Shown: positions 49,501-61,303 of the stretch, piece after piece
Layout of the letters: every line of letters begins with the position of its first letter
Numbering within the stretch: position 1 is the first letter of the stretch
Assembly (NCBI RefSeq): GCF_949628265.1
Contig: NC_088788.1
Span: 30,118,335-30,182,334, forward strand
Source: Cloeon dipterum
Lineage: Eukaryota; Arthropoda; Insecta; Ephemeroptera; Baetidae
Reading direction: 5' to 3'
DNA: 64,000 bases
Program-made: the position numbers and the translations under genes
Notes under the pieces: model-generated
What the model was told of the DNA's origin: nothing
The model's input: only the letters and a program-made list of their open reading frames with translations
Databases searched by the model: none

Positions 49501-52465
49501 TTCTCTTTCTAAAATTTATTAATTTACGCTACAACCGCTAAACTTTTAAAGTTTTATAATCAATATTGCTAACCAGTTCATTTTTTATATCAAATATAAT
49601 CATCAATTTGATGATGAGAATTAAAATAAAACTATCATTTTTACAAACTTTAATTTGTTGACGAATCTGCAACTTTAATTTTACCTGGAAGGTTGAGTTG
49701 TGTATTCGAAAAAAGCATCAAGTTTGATAGAAACTATTTCTAGAACCAGAAAAATCAAATTCTATTTCAATAAGTGCTCAAGTAAAAAACTGCAAGAGGA
49801 AAATAATCCGTGTTAAGCAAGAAAACGCAATCGTTTAGGACAAATAGAAAAAAATCATCAAATGAAATTCTTCTCCAGTTAAAAGAGTGTAGGTTTTTCT
49901 TTAAAATCTCTGGGGGTCTCATTCATTTTTTAAATTGATAGTTTACAACATTTACCGTTAGGCGTTTGTGTGCTAAGTGGATTAAAAACTACAAATATAC
50001 AATTAACGTGTTGTGCGTTCAAATAATTGCGATCATAACTAACTGCAGAGTGAGATTCCTTCTCGTTAGCTCATTTAGGTTTGGGCCTTAATCCGCGGCC
50101 GCGTGTGAATCAGCAAGGCCGATTTCCCAAGCGCAACTACGGCGCGGCTGCCGCGCTCCTCTGCTTGTTGCCGAAACTCTTCTATGTTTCTCTTTCTTTT
50201 CTCTTTTGCACGCATGCATATCTTGGCTAATGCATTCCTTTTCTCATGTGTCTTATTGTTTCTTCTATGAATTAGTGGCGGAGATCTGGGAATAACATCA
50301 GCTGCGCTGCCTTTATCGCTTTGACACATATTTTTCTTCCGCCCAACGCACTCAGGCTGAGCAGCAACACTCAGATCCGTTTTCGGCACTCTTTGTCTCT
50401 CCTGTGTTTACGAAAAAATGTCGCGTTCACCGCGATAGAAATCATGACATGAAGTAAGCGCGTGTTACTCACTGAAATTCTCGCACGAGTTTCTGCGTAA
50501 GCGACATTTATTGCGCATTAAAATTGCGTTCAACTGTTATTTGCGTTCAGATTGTACACCTATATTTTGTGAGGTAAATTTCTTTTCAGGGAATTCGTAC
50601 GAAAATGCAGTACTGCTATTCAACAGCACAAATGAGATAGTTTAAAAATTATACTCGTGAACAAATCTTTTAATTAGCGCACTTAGCGATTTTTAGATAA
50701 TGCGTAATGAAGAAGAATTAGAAGAATTACAGTAATTCCTTTGAGAAAAAAGGATTAAAAATAATTTGAACGATTTCAGATTGATAATTAACTATGAAAA
50801 TAAAGTGGAACCGAGCAGGTAGGAAAATTAGACAAATGAAGTGTAGTGTGTGGTGACTTTGGATGGAAGTTCTTTTTATTTATTTTTAACTGTTTGGTTT
50901 AGATTTGTATAGATTGTATACAGATTTCTATTTTCAAATTAAAACTACAATTGGCTAAACATAGGGGTTTCTTTATTTTAAAGGACAAACTGTTAGGTTT
51001 CTACGATGCCGTATTGCTCAAAGCCATTTCTTTGCTGTTTCTGGTATAATTGGGCTTAATTGCATTTAGTCATGTATATTTTTTCTCGTTGGTAATAAAG
51101 TCTCTTTGATTTAGTAAAAAACGGATTAATTAAACGGAAACATTCATCTGAAATTTTTGATTTGAAAAGAAAGTTTATAATGATTCCTCTGTTTCTTGTT
51201 TGATGCTCATTTATCAAAGAACCGCTCCGTGAGATTGCCAATTAGAAGCGATGTTTATATCGATCAATTATACCATATTTGAACGTAGAATCAAAGTTGA
51301 ACAGCAGAGTCAAAGTGCTCCAGAAATGGCGATCATTAAGATTAATAAAGCACACACACAATAAATGCAAGTTCACGACGCCGTGTCGCATTTTATGTAT
51401 ATGGGTGCACAGAATATTGTGTTGCATGTATTATACATGCATCTCTCTTGGTACGAGTTTATTATAATAATTCCGAGCCGAAGAGCGCGCGGCGTGCAAC
51501 GATGGAATAATTGATAAATAGTGCACACTCATCGCATGCTAGCTGCTTTTGTAATTACGATGCCGGCCAGATAATGAATATACCCACCCGAGCCGGTATT
51601 GGACATTTTTATGGCTGGATACGACACCACGCCACACCGCGCACCACACACATACACAACATACACACACACCGGTTCTTTTTCGCTCTCAATAAACTGA
51701 CATGGAAAAATGACACGAGTCTCGGATGCATATAAATATAGGGACACATGGGAAGCGGCGTGTTCGGCTGACACGTTAGCTTTTTATTTCATAGATGATC
51801 GCTTCATCTCTCACACAATAACCTGCCGCGAGTGCACGGATGCGTTTCTTTATTGTTTAATGTATTTGTGTGTGCAGGTCGGAAAATCTGGAAATCAGCC
51901 GTCTTTCACTTGATCTTTGCGGTTTCTGACTTGTGTTACCCGTTGCGACGAGAAATGGGACTAAAACGGCGGTTAAATCCCAGTCAAAGGCGCAGATTTC
52001 TCAATTGTAACATTCGAAATTTAGTCATTGTTGAATTTGTTGCTCTGATTATTCACCTTCTACAGAGGCGTGCCCCAGTCGTTTTCTTACTGTTTTTTAT
52101 TTCAGTATTTTAGCGTATCGAGCAAAAATCAGAGTTAGAAAAAGTGTTGTCGTGCTCACTTTCACCCGGAGTTGCATTCTCCGCTTCAATTTTAAATAAG
52201 TTTTAAAGTCAACGATGGTAAAGAGGGATCTTTCTTGATGCACGCCACACAACACCAATGTCAAAGCAAAATAATTTTTGTCTGCCAAACGCGTTGACAT
52301 AATGTACTATATGTGTACTGTATTTGTATTATGACATGATGAGAATAAACAAGAATAACTGGTACCTTAATTTGAACAAATAATTATCATTTCCTGGTCC
52401 AGCTATGATAAATAAAATTGTCAACAATTTAACGAGTTTTCAATTTATTTAGTCTGGTAAAAATT
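42057..52465. other. Gene-poor region, part 3
   Basis: AT-rich with GC-richer islands near 43940-44050, 45290-45450, 47600-47700 and 50090-50160. No supported gene. Open frames reach 136 codons (48780-49190, +) without homology I can see. Runs such as AATAAATAAAGAAGAAGAA near 46417-46435 could be the tail of a retroelement. Confidence 0.5.
46509..46570. repeat. (GT)n microsatellite
   Basis: About 30 GT units with one GCGC interruption near 46545-46549. Open frames through it on either strand are artefacts. Confidence 0.95.
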
Positions 52466-52987
52466 TTAAGATTTCTCGATTAAAAGCCTCTCTACAAACA
52501 TATACATCTGCATTGTGTTGGTGTAGCACTTATTTATCACTTTGTCATTAATTAAATATGTGTGAATGGTAATTAGCTGATAATGTTGTAACGAGTAATT
52601 GTATATCACTCGTTTAATTTCTTGTATGATTGATATGTTTCGCCATCTGAGGGATATGTTTGGAAATATTTGTAATTCACTATTAGAATGTTTGTGAGCC
52701 GGCAAGAGCGAATGCTCAAGCCTGGCATTAGGAGTGCGTGTCTGGCCGAGTGCAGCACGTAGCTCATTGAAGGTGGAATGGCCACGACGGGCCATGTCCA
52801 CGAATGACGCACGCTTGATGCGGATCTGCGTACCTTTGTAATTTGAACTGATGTTCAAATTAATTTTTGCAACCTGGCCGATAGGCTGTAGCGTGGACAC
52901 GGACCAGCTACTATTTTGAATTAAGGACGAACCGATAGGATGTTTAATGCTCGGATCGGATACGTACGAAGAAGAGATTAGCTCCAT
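52466..52987 (-). CDS. Hypothetical ORF of 173 codons, doubtful
   Basis: This is an uncommonly long open frame for AT-rich DNA. The first 105 codons (52987-52673) use varied codons and contain basic pairs (IKR, ARR) in a moderately hydrophilic sequence; the last 65 codons look like random AT-rich translation (many Ile, Tyr, Asn). There is no signal peptide, domain or family that I recognise. An in-frame TGA lies nine codons before the ATG. It could be a real exon fused by chance to open intron sequence, or chance alone. Confidence 0.2.
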   Translation of the reverse strand: MELISSSYVSDPSIKHPIGSSLIQNSSWSVSTLQPIGQVAKINLNISSNYKGTQIRIKRASFVDMARRGHSTFNELRAALGQTRTPNARLEHSLLPAHKHSNSELQIFPNISLRWRNISIIQEIKRVIYNYSLQHYQLITIHTYLINDKVINKCYTNTMQMYMFVERLLIEKS

Positions 52988-53688
52988 TGAAGATCGTCGG
53001 TTGAAGACTCATTTGTATATTTGTTGAGTATGAATGTAGATTACTAACCATGAAACCAAAATTTATAATTTAATTGCCACACGTCATTTAGAATTAAATT
53101 TGACGATTTTTAATTGATTTTTATCAAAACAATCAGTTTATTTCTCCTCTCGCCCCAAAGAAACTTCTATTCGTTAGAATGTATAATCATAATTTTGAGA
53201 TTTTCCTTGACTTAAATATTAAAATAATTAGAACTTCCAACTGAAGCAGGAACTTTCATTTAAAAGTTTCGATACCTCTATTTCAATCAATTATATAGCA
53301 TTTAAAATTACTTTCAACAAGCAACTAACAAAACTAACGCAACCAAAATGGAAATGCGTGTTTTGTATGAAAATATCAATACTTCTTCCGGAACCCATCG
53401 TTTTTATTCAATTATTTTTAAATTCCTAAGGAGAAAATCTTCCACCGTGTGTGCTTTCTTGAATTATAGATTTGAATTGTAATGAAATTCATTATCTTTT
53501 TCATGGAATTATTTTTTCCTCTTCGCGCAGTGTCTGCCTGAGAAAGATACATTGCAATTTTGACAGCGCGATATTTCTTCTGAGAAAAAGTCAAGCAAAA
53601 CTTATTTACATTTCACGCCTGCTCATCTTTCTTTCCACGACGAACAGCCCACCTGATGTAAAGGTTAAGGCATTCACGCAGAACACCG

Positions 53689-53692
<4 letters not shown>

Positions 53693-53740
<48 letters not shown>
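53693..53740. repeat. (AG)24 microsatellite
   Basis: Perfect dinucleotide run of about 24 units; the Ser/Leu-rich and Arg/Glu-rich frames through it are artefacts. Confidence 0.95.
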
Positions 53741-53744
<4 letters not shown>

Positions 53745-55272
53745 AGAAGAAAGTACAAGATTTTGCACAAAAGAGAAATGGCGGAGAGCGTGATGAGACA
53801 CCGTTTAGTTTCAGCATGCAACTTTTCAATTTATGCCTCGCAGCAGATGCGTGTGGATACCTAGACTTGATCCTCGTGCGTTCCTTCGAGCAGCAAATTG
53901 CTCACTTCATCAGGAAAAGTGCGTGCGAGTCGTGTGGCGCTGATAAACAAAACACACCAGCGATTTTTCGTGTGTTTTTATTAAAAAACAAAATTCACGA
54001 TAAAGAGCTGATGTGAGACGCACACTTTCGCCATCTGCAAGACGCGCATGCATGAGCACGAAATCAAAAATGAAAAGATGCTTGATTGGAATGATGTGTG
54101 GTTGGAATTAAATTAATTAATGAGTCGGTAAAGGCCGTCAAATAATAAAACGCCACAAACAATAAAGTCCATCCTCTTCGCGGCGCGTGGAGCAACGATG
54201 AAATCTAGGCTTTCAATTACTCGAGAAAAGCGTGAAAATTAGCAACACCATTATTATCATTATTGCCTTATATTGCGCGGCTAATTGCGATGTACTTTGA
54301 GGTTTTATTGGAAGCGGAATTGCATGCCCTTCGGAGAAACGCAAAGTAAAAATAAGAATAAATAAAAGACTTTTCAGTTCACTGCGCGGGTCACATCCCG
54401 CGCAAATCGCAATTATTCATCTCAATGTTTCCATTTAAGATTGTTTGCTCTGAAAATCCCCCAGATGAGCTATTCTTCCATTATTCTCTGTACTCATTTC
54501 AGTAAGAGCATTACTCGTACTTTAGCACAAGTATCAATTTATATATGCGAGAGAGTTTTCAATAAAAATCTTTATTATTAGCTCCGTACTTCTTGCAAAA
54601 AAGTGCAAGACGGTGCGGATGAGAGCCTTTTTTCCTTCTGTAGTCACTTCTCATTTAGCAAAACAAATGGCGTGTTAAAAAATATAAGACATCATAAAAT
54701 GTTTTTTATGAATATAAGGGACATACAATGAAAGGTTCTGTTATAGCTCATATTCCTGAAGTTTTCCATTTATTTATTAAACGGCGGAGTCAAAACACTA
54801 GAAAATATCAATTACCATGAATATTTTACTGACTGAAACGATTAATGGGAACAAGTCTGGCGTAATTATGAAATTAATATCAAACTTGTTGAGCTTTTAA
54901 ATGAATGGCCGGATCTGATTTCTATCAAGTGCGACTGATTGTGAGTTCTTAAATTTCAACACAATTCAGTTTATTAATACCCGCTTTAAAATTCCCCCGT
55001 TTGACTTTATCCCTCAATTTAAAATGATTGCTTTGACTCAGTCTTGAGCGGAGGATGCGCTAAATAATGCATCCTTATAATAATGCAATCGCATTCCTAA
55101 AAGGGAGTCCCACGAACGAATTACGACGGCTGCGACAGGAGAACGACGACGTATGAGAGTTTAATTTCGCGTCGCCGTCGGAGCAGACAGCATATCCATA
55201 TCGCAAGGAAAGTTGGTTGCTCCAGATATTAAATCCCCCTGCCTGCCTGCCTTTCCTACCTGGCGTCAGGAT

Positions 55273-55535
55273 ATGCAGCCGCATGCACGTCCTCCGCACT
55301 CAATCTCAGCTGTTTCCCATCCTCCCACCCGGCGGAGTTGGCGCGAGAGCAGCCTGCCGCCGACTCCTTCTTCTGCCTTCCTCACGCCGTCCGTTACGTC
55401 GGCATACAAAAAGCTTGTGGCCATCTCTGCTAGACTCATATTCCTCCTGGCATTCGGCAAGGTCGCATCGCAGCCTATTCCAGCTACCTGCAACCTTCCA
55501 CCGGGATACCCTCCACCAAGGATAAATTCGAAAAG
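55273..55535 (+). CDS. Candidate coding exon in a CpG-rich island, doubtful
   Basis: An open frame begins at ATG 55273, passes through a Pro/Ser-rich part, then a hydrophobic stretch (LVAISARLIFLLAFGKVAS) that could be a signal or membrane segment, then PATCNLPPGYPPPR. It ends at a good donor, AAAAG|GTAGGA (55535/55536). Two other frames, one on each strand, are also open here because the DNA is GC-rich, so the call rests on the donor and the hydrophobic segment only. No family is recognised. Confidence 0.2.
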
Positions 55536-58500
55536 GTAGGATTTTTCCATTGGTTTGCCCAATTTTTCAATTGCAGTTTTTATATTATTTATTTTAAATT
55601 TATTTTGAGTTTTAAATTTAATGTATACCGCTTAAATTTCTTATGTTTTACGATTTTTAATATTTTGGTAGAGTTTCAAAACCTCTTAAGTAATGTGAAA
55701 ATTTAAAACCGACTTTTGAGCTCATTTTTAATATATCACCAAATTGGTCAATGCTTAGGAATAAATTATGCTCCAGCGGGCAGAAGAATTTAAATTTTGT
55801 TACTTCGTCTTCTTTTTTGCCTCTGAAATTTTCAATCTGTACCGCCGGCATTCAATAATTTTCACCATTATGGTCAAGCAGAAATAGTTCTGCGGTCACG
55901 AGTTACACCTCATAAATTTTAATAGTCGATCATTTTCGTTCGGCCAATTCGCTAATTTGCCTCCAATCAATCTCGTCGACGCCGCAGACAAAACGAGACG
56001 TTTCTCCAATTTTTTCCTCTCGCACACCGGAATATATTGACGCCAGCTAGGCGGCGAGCAGGAAATTTGCCTGCCAGAGGCTCGGAAAATACACTCGCTC
56101 CTGCTTTATTGCCCCGTCGACGCAATGCAATTTCGATCGACCGTCCGCAGGGCAACGATCGACATTCGAACGACCTTGATTGTTTTACGCGCTCATCACT
56201 GGCGCCTGGCTGCTAGTGAAATTAATTTCGCAACACCTAATCATAACAAGACAGCGGTTCATAACAAGCGCCGCTTTTTTACACAACAAATGCTGGAAAG
56301 TAGCTCGTCCTCTTAAGCTTCCATTAAATAGCAGAAATATTAATGAGCTAAATTTAATATTGCCCTATGCTGCAAAATGAATGAATAGCATGCAATTCAC
56401 TTGAGAAATATTGCGTGTTTGCATGCTCCTTCATGAATAATAAATTTTTCAATCAGAAAACCGGTATGCGTTAATAACATTGAGGAAATTTCCATTTAAA
56501 TGATTTTAACTTACGAAATTAACCATTCGATTTTTATTTGCTCGGGCATTATCAGATTCACTATTTCGTTTGGAGCGTTCCTTCACATTTTCTGCTACGA
56601 TCCAGGTTTTCCGCAGCTCGAGAAATTCAGCCTGAAGTTATTTTTCATGAGCACTTTTATCACCAATTGTTTCACAACGATAACCGCCCTTTCTTTGTAA
56701 CCGTTTTACGAACAGATATATAGACCGACCCACAAAATTTCGGAGTAGAAAGGCATTGTAAACGCCCCCGCATTTAATTAGCCGCGCAGCCAGGTTTGCG
56801 TTTTACGCCTGTTTAACAGAAACTTTCGGCAGGAAATTGGGCCGCTCTTTGTCGGCATTGTTCACGATTTGCTCACTAATTAGCGGCTCAATCTTTTGTG
56901 CATAAACGAGCCGCCCGCAGATTTTGGGCTGTAATTTCGGCAAATTGATCGGGCGCAAACAAAGGGCCGGATAGTTTCGCGGGCATCACCCGGGCAATTA
57001 ATCGCGGCAGCTGAATGCCTCATTTGTAATGCTCTAGTGGCACATCTTTGTGTCGGACGAAAATTATGTTATCATCGCGCGCGCGGCGAAAACGGCGCTT
57101 TTTGTTGTGGAAACGCTGACAACGAGATGATAAATTGAGAGCGCGCCGAGAAATAATGAACCGCCGTCAGGCAGCACTATTCAAATTCGCCGCCGCTGCA
57201 CTTGTGTGCCGCGCGCGTTTAATTTCGCGCAAACTGCCCGATTTCGGTCGCATTCCTTGCCTGAAAAGGACGATTTTCTATGCTACAAACACACACACGC
57301 CCGTCTGCAGACGCCGCGCGAGTTTTAATTGTTTTCCCTCAAGGTTGCGAAAGCGTCTTCTGATGGAATTAAACATGTTCGGTGTGAAAACGATTCTTTT
57401 CGAGCTCTCTCGTTAGCCCTTTTAACGCGGAGACTTTGTGCCTTCTGCAGATGAGAAATAAATTGTTTGCTGTGAGCTTTTTCTTTGTCTCAGTCGGCTG
57501 ATGTTGCACGCTTTTCGGATGTGCGGGCTTTACAATTATCCGCAGGGTTGAGGAAGGGTTCTGTGAACCCTTTCAATGGTTTCTTTCTTGACCAAATGTT
57601 TGCGGTTTTTCCAAAATGAAACTCCAGACTAAAAATATATCACTCGTTGTCAGATTTTTGTTTAAATAAACTAACACACCGATCATGTTCAATTCTCTGC
57701 AGAAAAATCTCTAACTTAACTGTCAACTGGCATATAAAATTCGTTTACAAGAACGCATTAAAGAAGAGTTCTAGAAATAACGAGTAAAATTTGGAAACAC
57801 GTACAGAATAAAGAAAGCAAGCACTGGAAGACGTTCGATTTTGCGGTCTGTCAAGTTAATAAGATCTCTCGGTGAATACACATTCTTCTTCTCTCGGCGC
57901 AAAAATGGAAATTGTGCCCACCACCACAAGATTTACTTTCACATCTCATCACCTCACTTTTGTGCCGTTTTGTCATTATTATTTGCTCTTCTCTTGATGA
58001 TTTGGCTCACTGATCTACTTTTGCCGCTCGCTAATTGCGCTCCTATTTTCCACTGCTGATGATCGTTACTCGCTCGCCCATGCGAATTCTGCGGATTTGG
58101 AAACAATGCCCGCGTGTGCTGATGTATCATTCATGAAGCAAAAAGTCTGCCTCAAGTTCAAGGAGAGAACGCGCTTCTCACGCCGCGAATAAAGAAATTT
58201 CTGACGCCAGTTTCACGATTATCTTTGCTGACTTCCATTCTAATTAATTGTAGAATTTTTAATTTTGGAATGCTGCATGACGGAGGAAAAATGTAAGGAC
58301 GACTGAGATTTATTGTTTTAGCGGAACATGAAAACGCAATTCTCATAGCACCGTCCGGACAACGCAACAAATTATTTCAAGTTCTTTTTACTACCACCAA
58401 TGCCATTTTTTGGTAATGCTCTCTTAGCTAAACCCCATTGAAGTATCAAGCTCGTTAAGACCATGCTTGTCTGTACGAGAGTTCATTACCGCGCAAAATA

Positions 58501-61282
58501 CAATTGTGGCCCTTGACTGATATTGCTCACAATGGGAATAAACGCCCGATAATTTGCTCAGGGCAAATCGAATGCACCACGGTCGGGCCATGTCCAATGG
58601 GTGCGCTGAACGTTCGGTGTCCGTAGATGGAAGCTCTCGGTGGCCGGGCGTCCGCGACGATTGCACGCAGACGATTGTCTCACTGATTCTACGGCCCATT
58701 GTTGATTCGGGGCAAAAGTGTGTGGGAATGTCACGGCTCGACTTGAGACTTTGCATGCGTTTGCATGCAGCCGGCGAGACAAAAAGGCTGCAGAGGTGCG
58801 ATTAGCCGCGCTGGTCATGGACTATCGCTCGAAATCGCAGCAGCCGCCGCCGATTACGCGGCCCTAATTGACCGCTGAACAACGGCAAACTGTCACAGCG
58901 TATGCACACACGCCGAGAGTCAGAGCAACGCCGCGGGTAGGGGCCAGCTGATGAATTTGTCTGCAAATAGGCTCGTAGCACGCTTCATTGATGCTATGAC
59001 TTTTTGGCCGTACGCATTGGAATTCCGAGATTTATTGGTGCGGTAGAGCAAAGGCAATTGCCTTGAGTTTTCAGCTTTGTTTAGCACCCTGTGATCCATA
59101 TCACTTAGCTATTAATTCCTGGAAATAAGTCAGGTGAGGTGACGCGTCCCGCTTCATGGGGCTTATGCTCTAAGGTTCAGAAATCAAATTGTTGTCTAAA
59201 TTTAGATTCGTAGAATGTCCTTGGAGTTAGGTTCCTCAACGTAGAGCATTGATTTGATTAAGGAATGATTTGCAATTCTAAAAATTTTTAACTAAATCCC
59301 TTGCGAGCAATTTTATCACACTCATTTTGAAAGTTACAACAGAAAATCTGCTGCTATATAGATTTAAAGTTTTGTTATTTTGAATAATGCCCCACGAAAG
59401 ATATTTCGCAAACAGTTTGAAATTTTTTAATTATTGCGTCTAAGTGAAATGCAGACTAAACATTTTTTCTCCTCTCTGCACCGCTTCATACAAATACAGA
59501 CCAAGGCATGTATATGTGCTTGCAAATTCTCCTCGTGAAGATCCAATCTTCTTCTTTTTGTGTTCTTTCCGTGCAAACTTTTCCATTTCAAACAAGCTCG
59601 AAAAAAATATAATCCAACCTCATCAGCTCACCCCTTGACGCGGACAAAAACGGTAAGCAAGAAACCGCTAGACCAAACAAAACGCCCAATTGTTACGATT
59701 CTTTGCAAAGCCCGAGTGCGAGCGAATCGGAATTCATTAGGGGTCAATTTCATGAGCAGTGCCGAGTGCGGTTCAACGAAACTTGTCAATGCTTGGCAAT
59801 TTATGAGTTATTGTGAGGAAGAGTTCAATCACCGATGCATGTAAGGCACAGATGAGAGGAAAATCGATAATTCCATTTCGAGTGTGTGTGCATTGTTTTG
59901 TATATCGGTAGGGAAAACGCGGCTAGTTGGCTGGCAAACCCCCACGGGGAAGATTACACCTTTCGCTTTTAATCTCGACGCGCTGCCTAATGATGTGGCG
60001 GACACAAAGTGAAGCGACCCGCGGCCATTTCGGCGTTTTTTCTGCTCTCATTGTTGGCCGGCCGTCGTTACTATTCACCACGAGTATCCCCACTGATTAC
60101 ACTCCTAGCCAGGCTCAAATGAACACGTATTAGGGAATGACAGCTTTTTAATCAGTCATAATGATACGGCTCGCCACCACCGGGCCGCCTTTTTATTTAC
60201 CATTATGTTGCCAAATCAGAAGGAATGCCTGCCAATAGATAATGACGAAGCGAGTGAACGTGTGTACGCTCACAAGAGAAGCCTGATGAGAGATGCTTTT
60301 TCTGCGAAAGAACAGGCGTCACGGTGCCGTTTGACGTGATAAACAAACACTATACTCGAGCAGCCGACCCGGGGAAACAGCAAGGCAAATAATTTGGCGA
60401 GCCATCAGGATAAATATTAATTCTTGCTGCCTGCAAGGCTTTTCCAAGGTTCTCATAATATTTGATTAATTTACTGACCAACATTCGGCGCTGTTTCTGT
60501 TTAACGAGCACTTTTATGTTTGATTAACCGCCTTGAAGAATGGATTTATCGGCCGACGAAAGCCTCTCCAAAAAATATTAGCTTGGTCAGTCAGCGGCAT
60601 TCTCTCACAAAATTATATTTCTTTATTATTACAGGCTCATGAATTTCAAATTTTGCTACTTATGTACTTTCAGCTGTTTTTTTGCGTTGCACAGCTTGCT
60701 ATATACCGCCTAATCTCTTATTCGTTTGGTCTTTTTGGAAAGTGTCCTTAAAAGAAGTAGACGTTTTGTTGTACATTTATTCGCGCACAAGAGAACTGAA
60801 AAATGAAATTCATGGCAAGTGAAGAAGAGAGTTTCACGGACTGACAAGAAAATATAAACGGCAGAGACAAAATCAGGCGACTCGAATGAAGCGGCTTAGC
60901 GGGAATTGTGCGCATTCACAATGGACACTGCAAATTAGTGTTGATAGTAAGCAGCTACATGAAAGCGCACGTACAGGATCTGCAAAGAAAGTACAGAAAA
61001 TGAGCCAGATGGACGCACGGAGGTTCGGCCAGCCAGAGAAGAAGCAAGCGTCAGCCGGCAAAAAGTAATAACGCTGTGCGATTGCGAAGATTATTCGTGC
61101 AAGACAAAAAGATTTGCAAAAAGCTGGCGACGGCGACACCTCGGCCATTTTGAGCGTATTTGTGTGTGGATCCGAGTGATTAGGCCCCCTGCGCGTCCGA
61201 TGAGAGCAAAATAAGATGCCAATTAGTGAGCGCTGCATTTTGCGGGCACCGTTACTTAGTGTTCTTCGTCCTTTTCCAAATT

Positions 61283-61303
61283 ACACACACACACACACAC
61301 ACA
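61283..61303. repeat. (AC)n microsatellite
   Basis: About ten AC units without interruption. Confidence 0.9.

Noticed and set aside
53472..53864. 130-codon frame with an Arg/Glu run
   Set aside because: It is driven by the AG repeat; flanking parts show no protein-like conservation or family.
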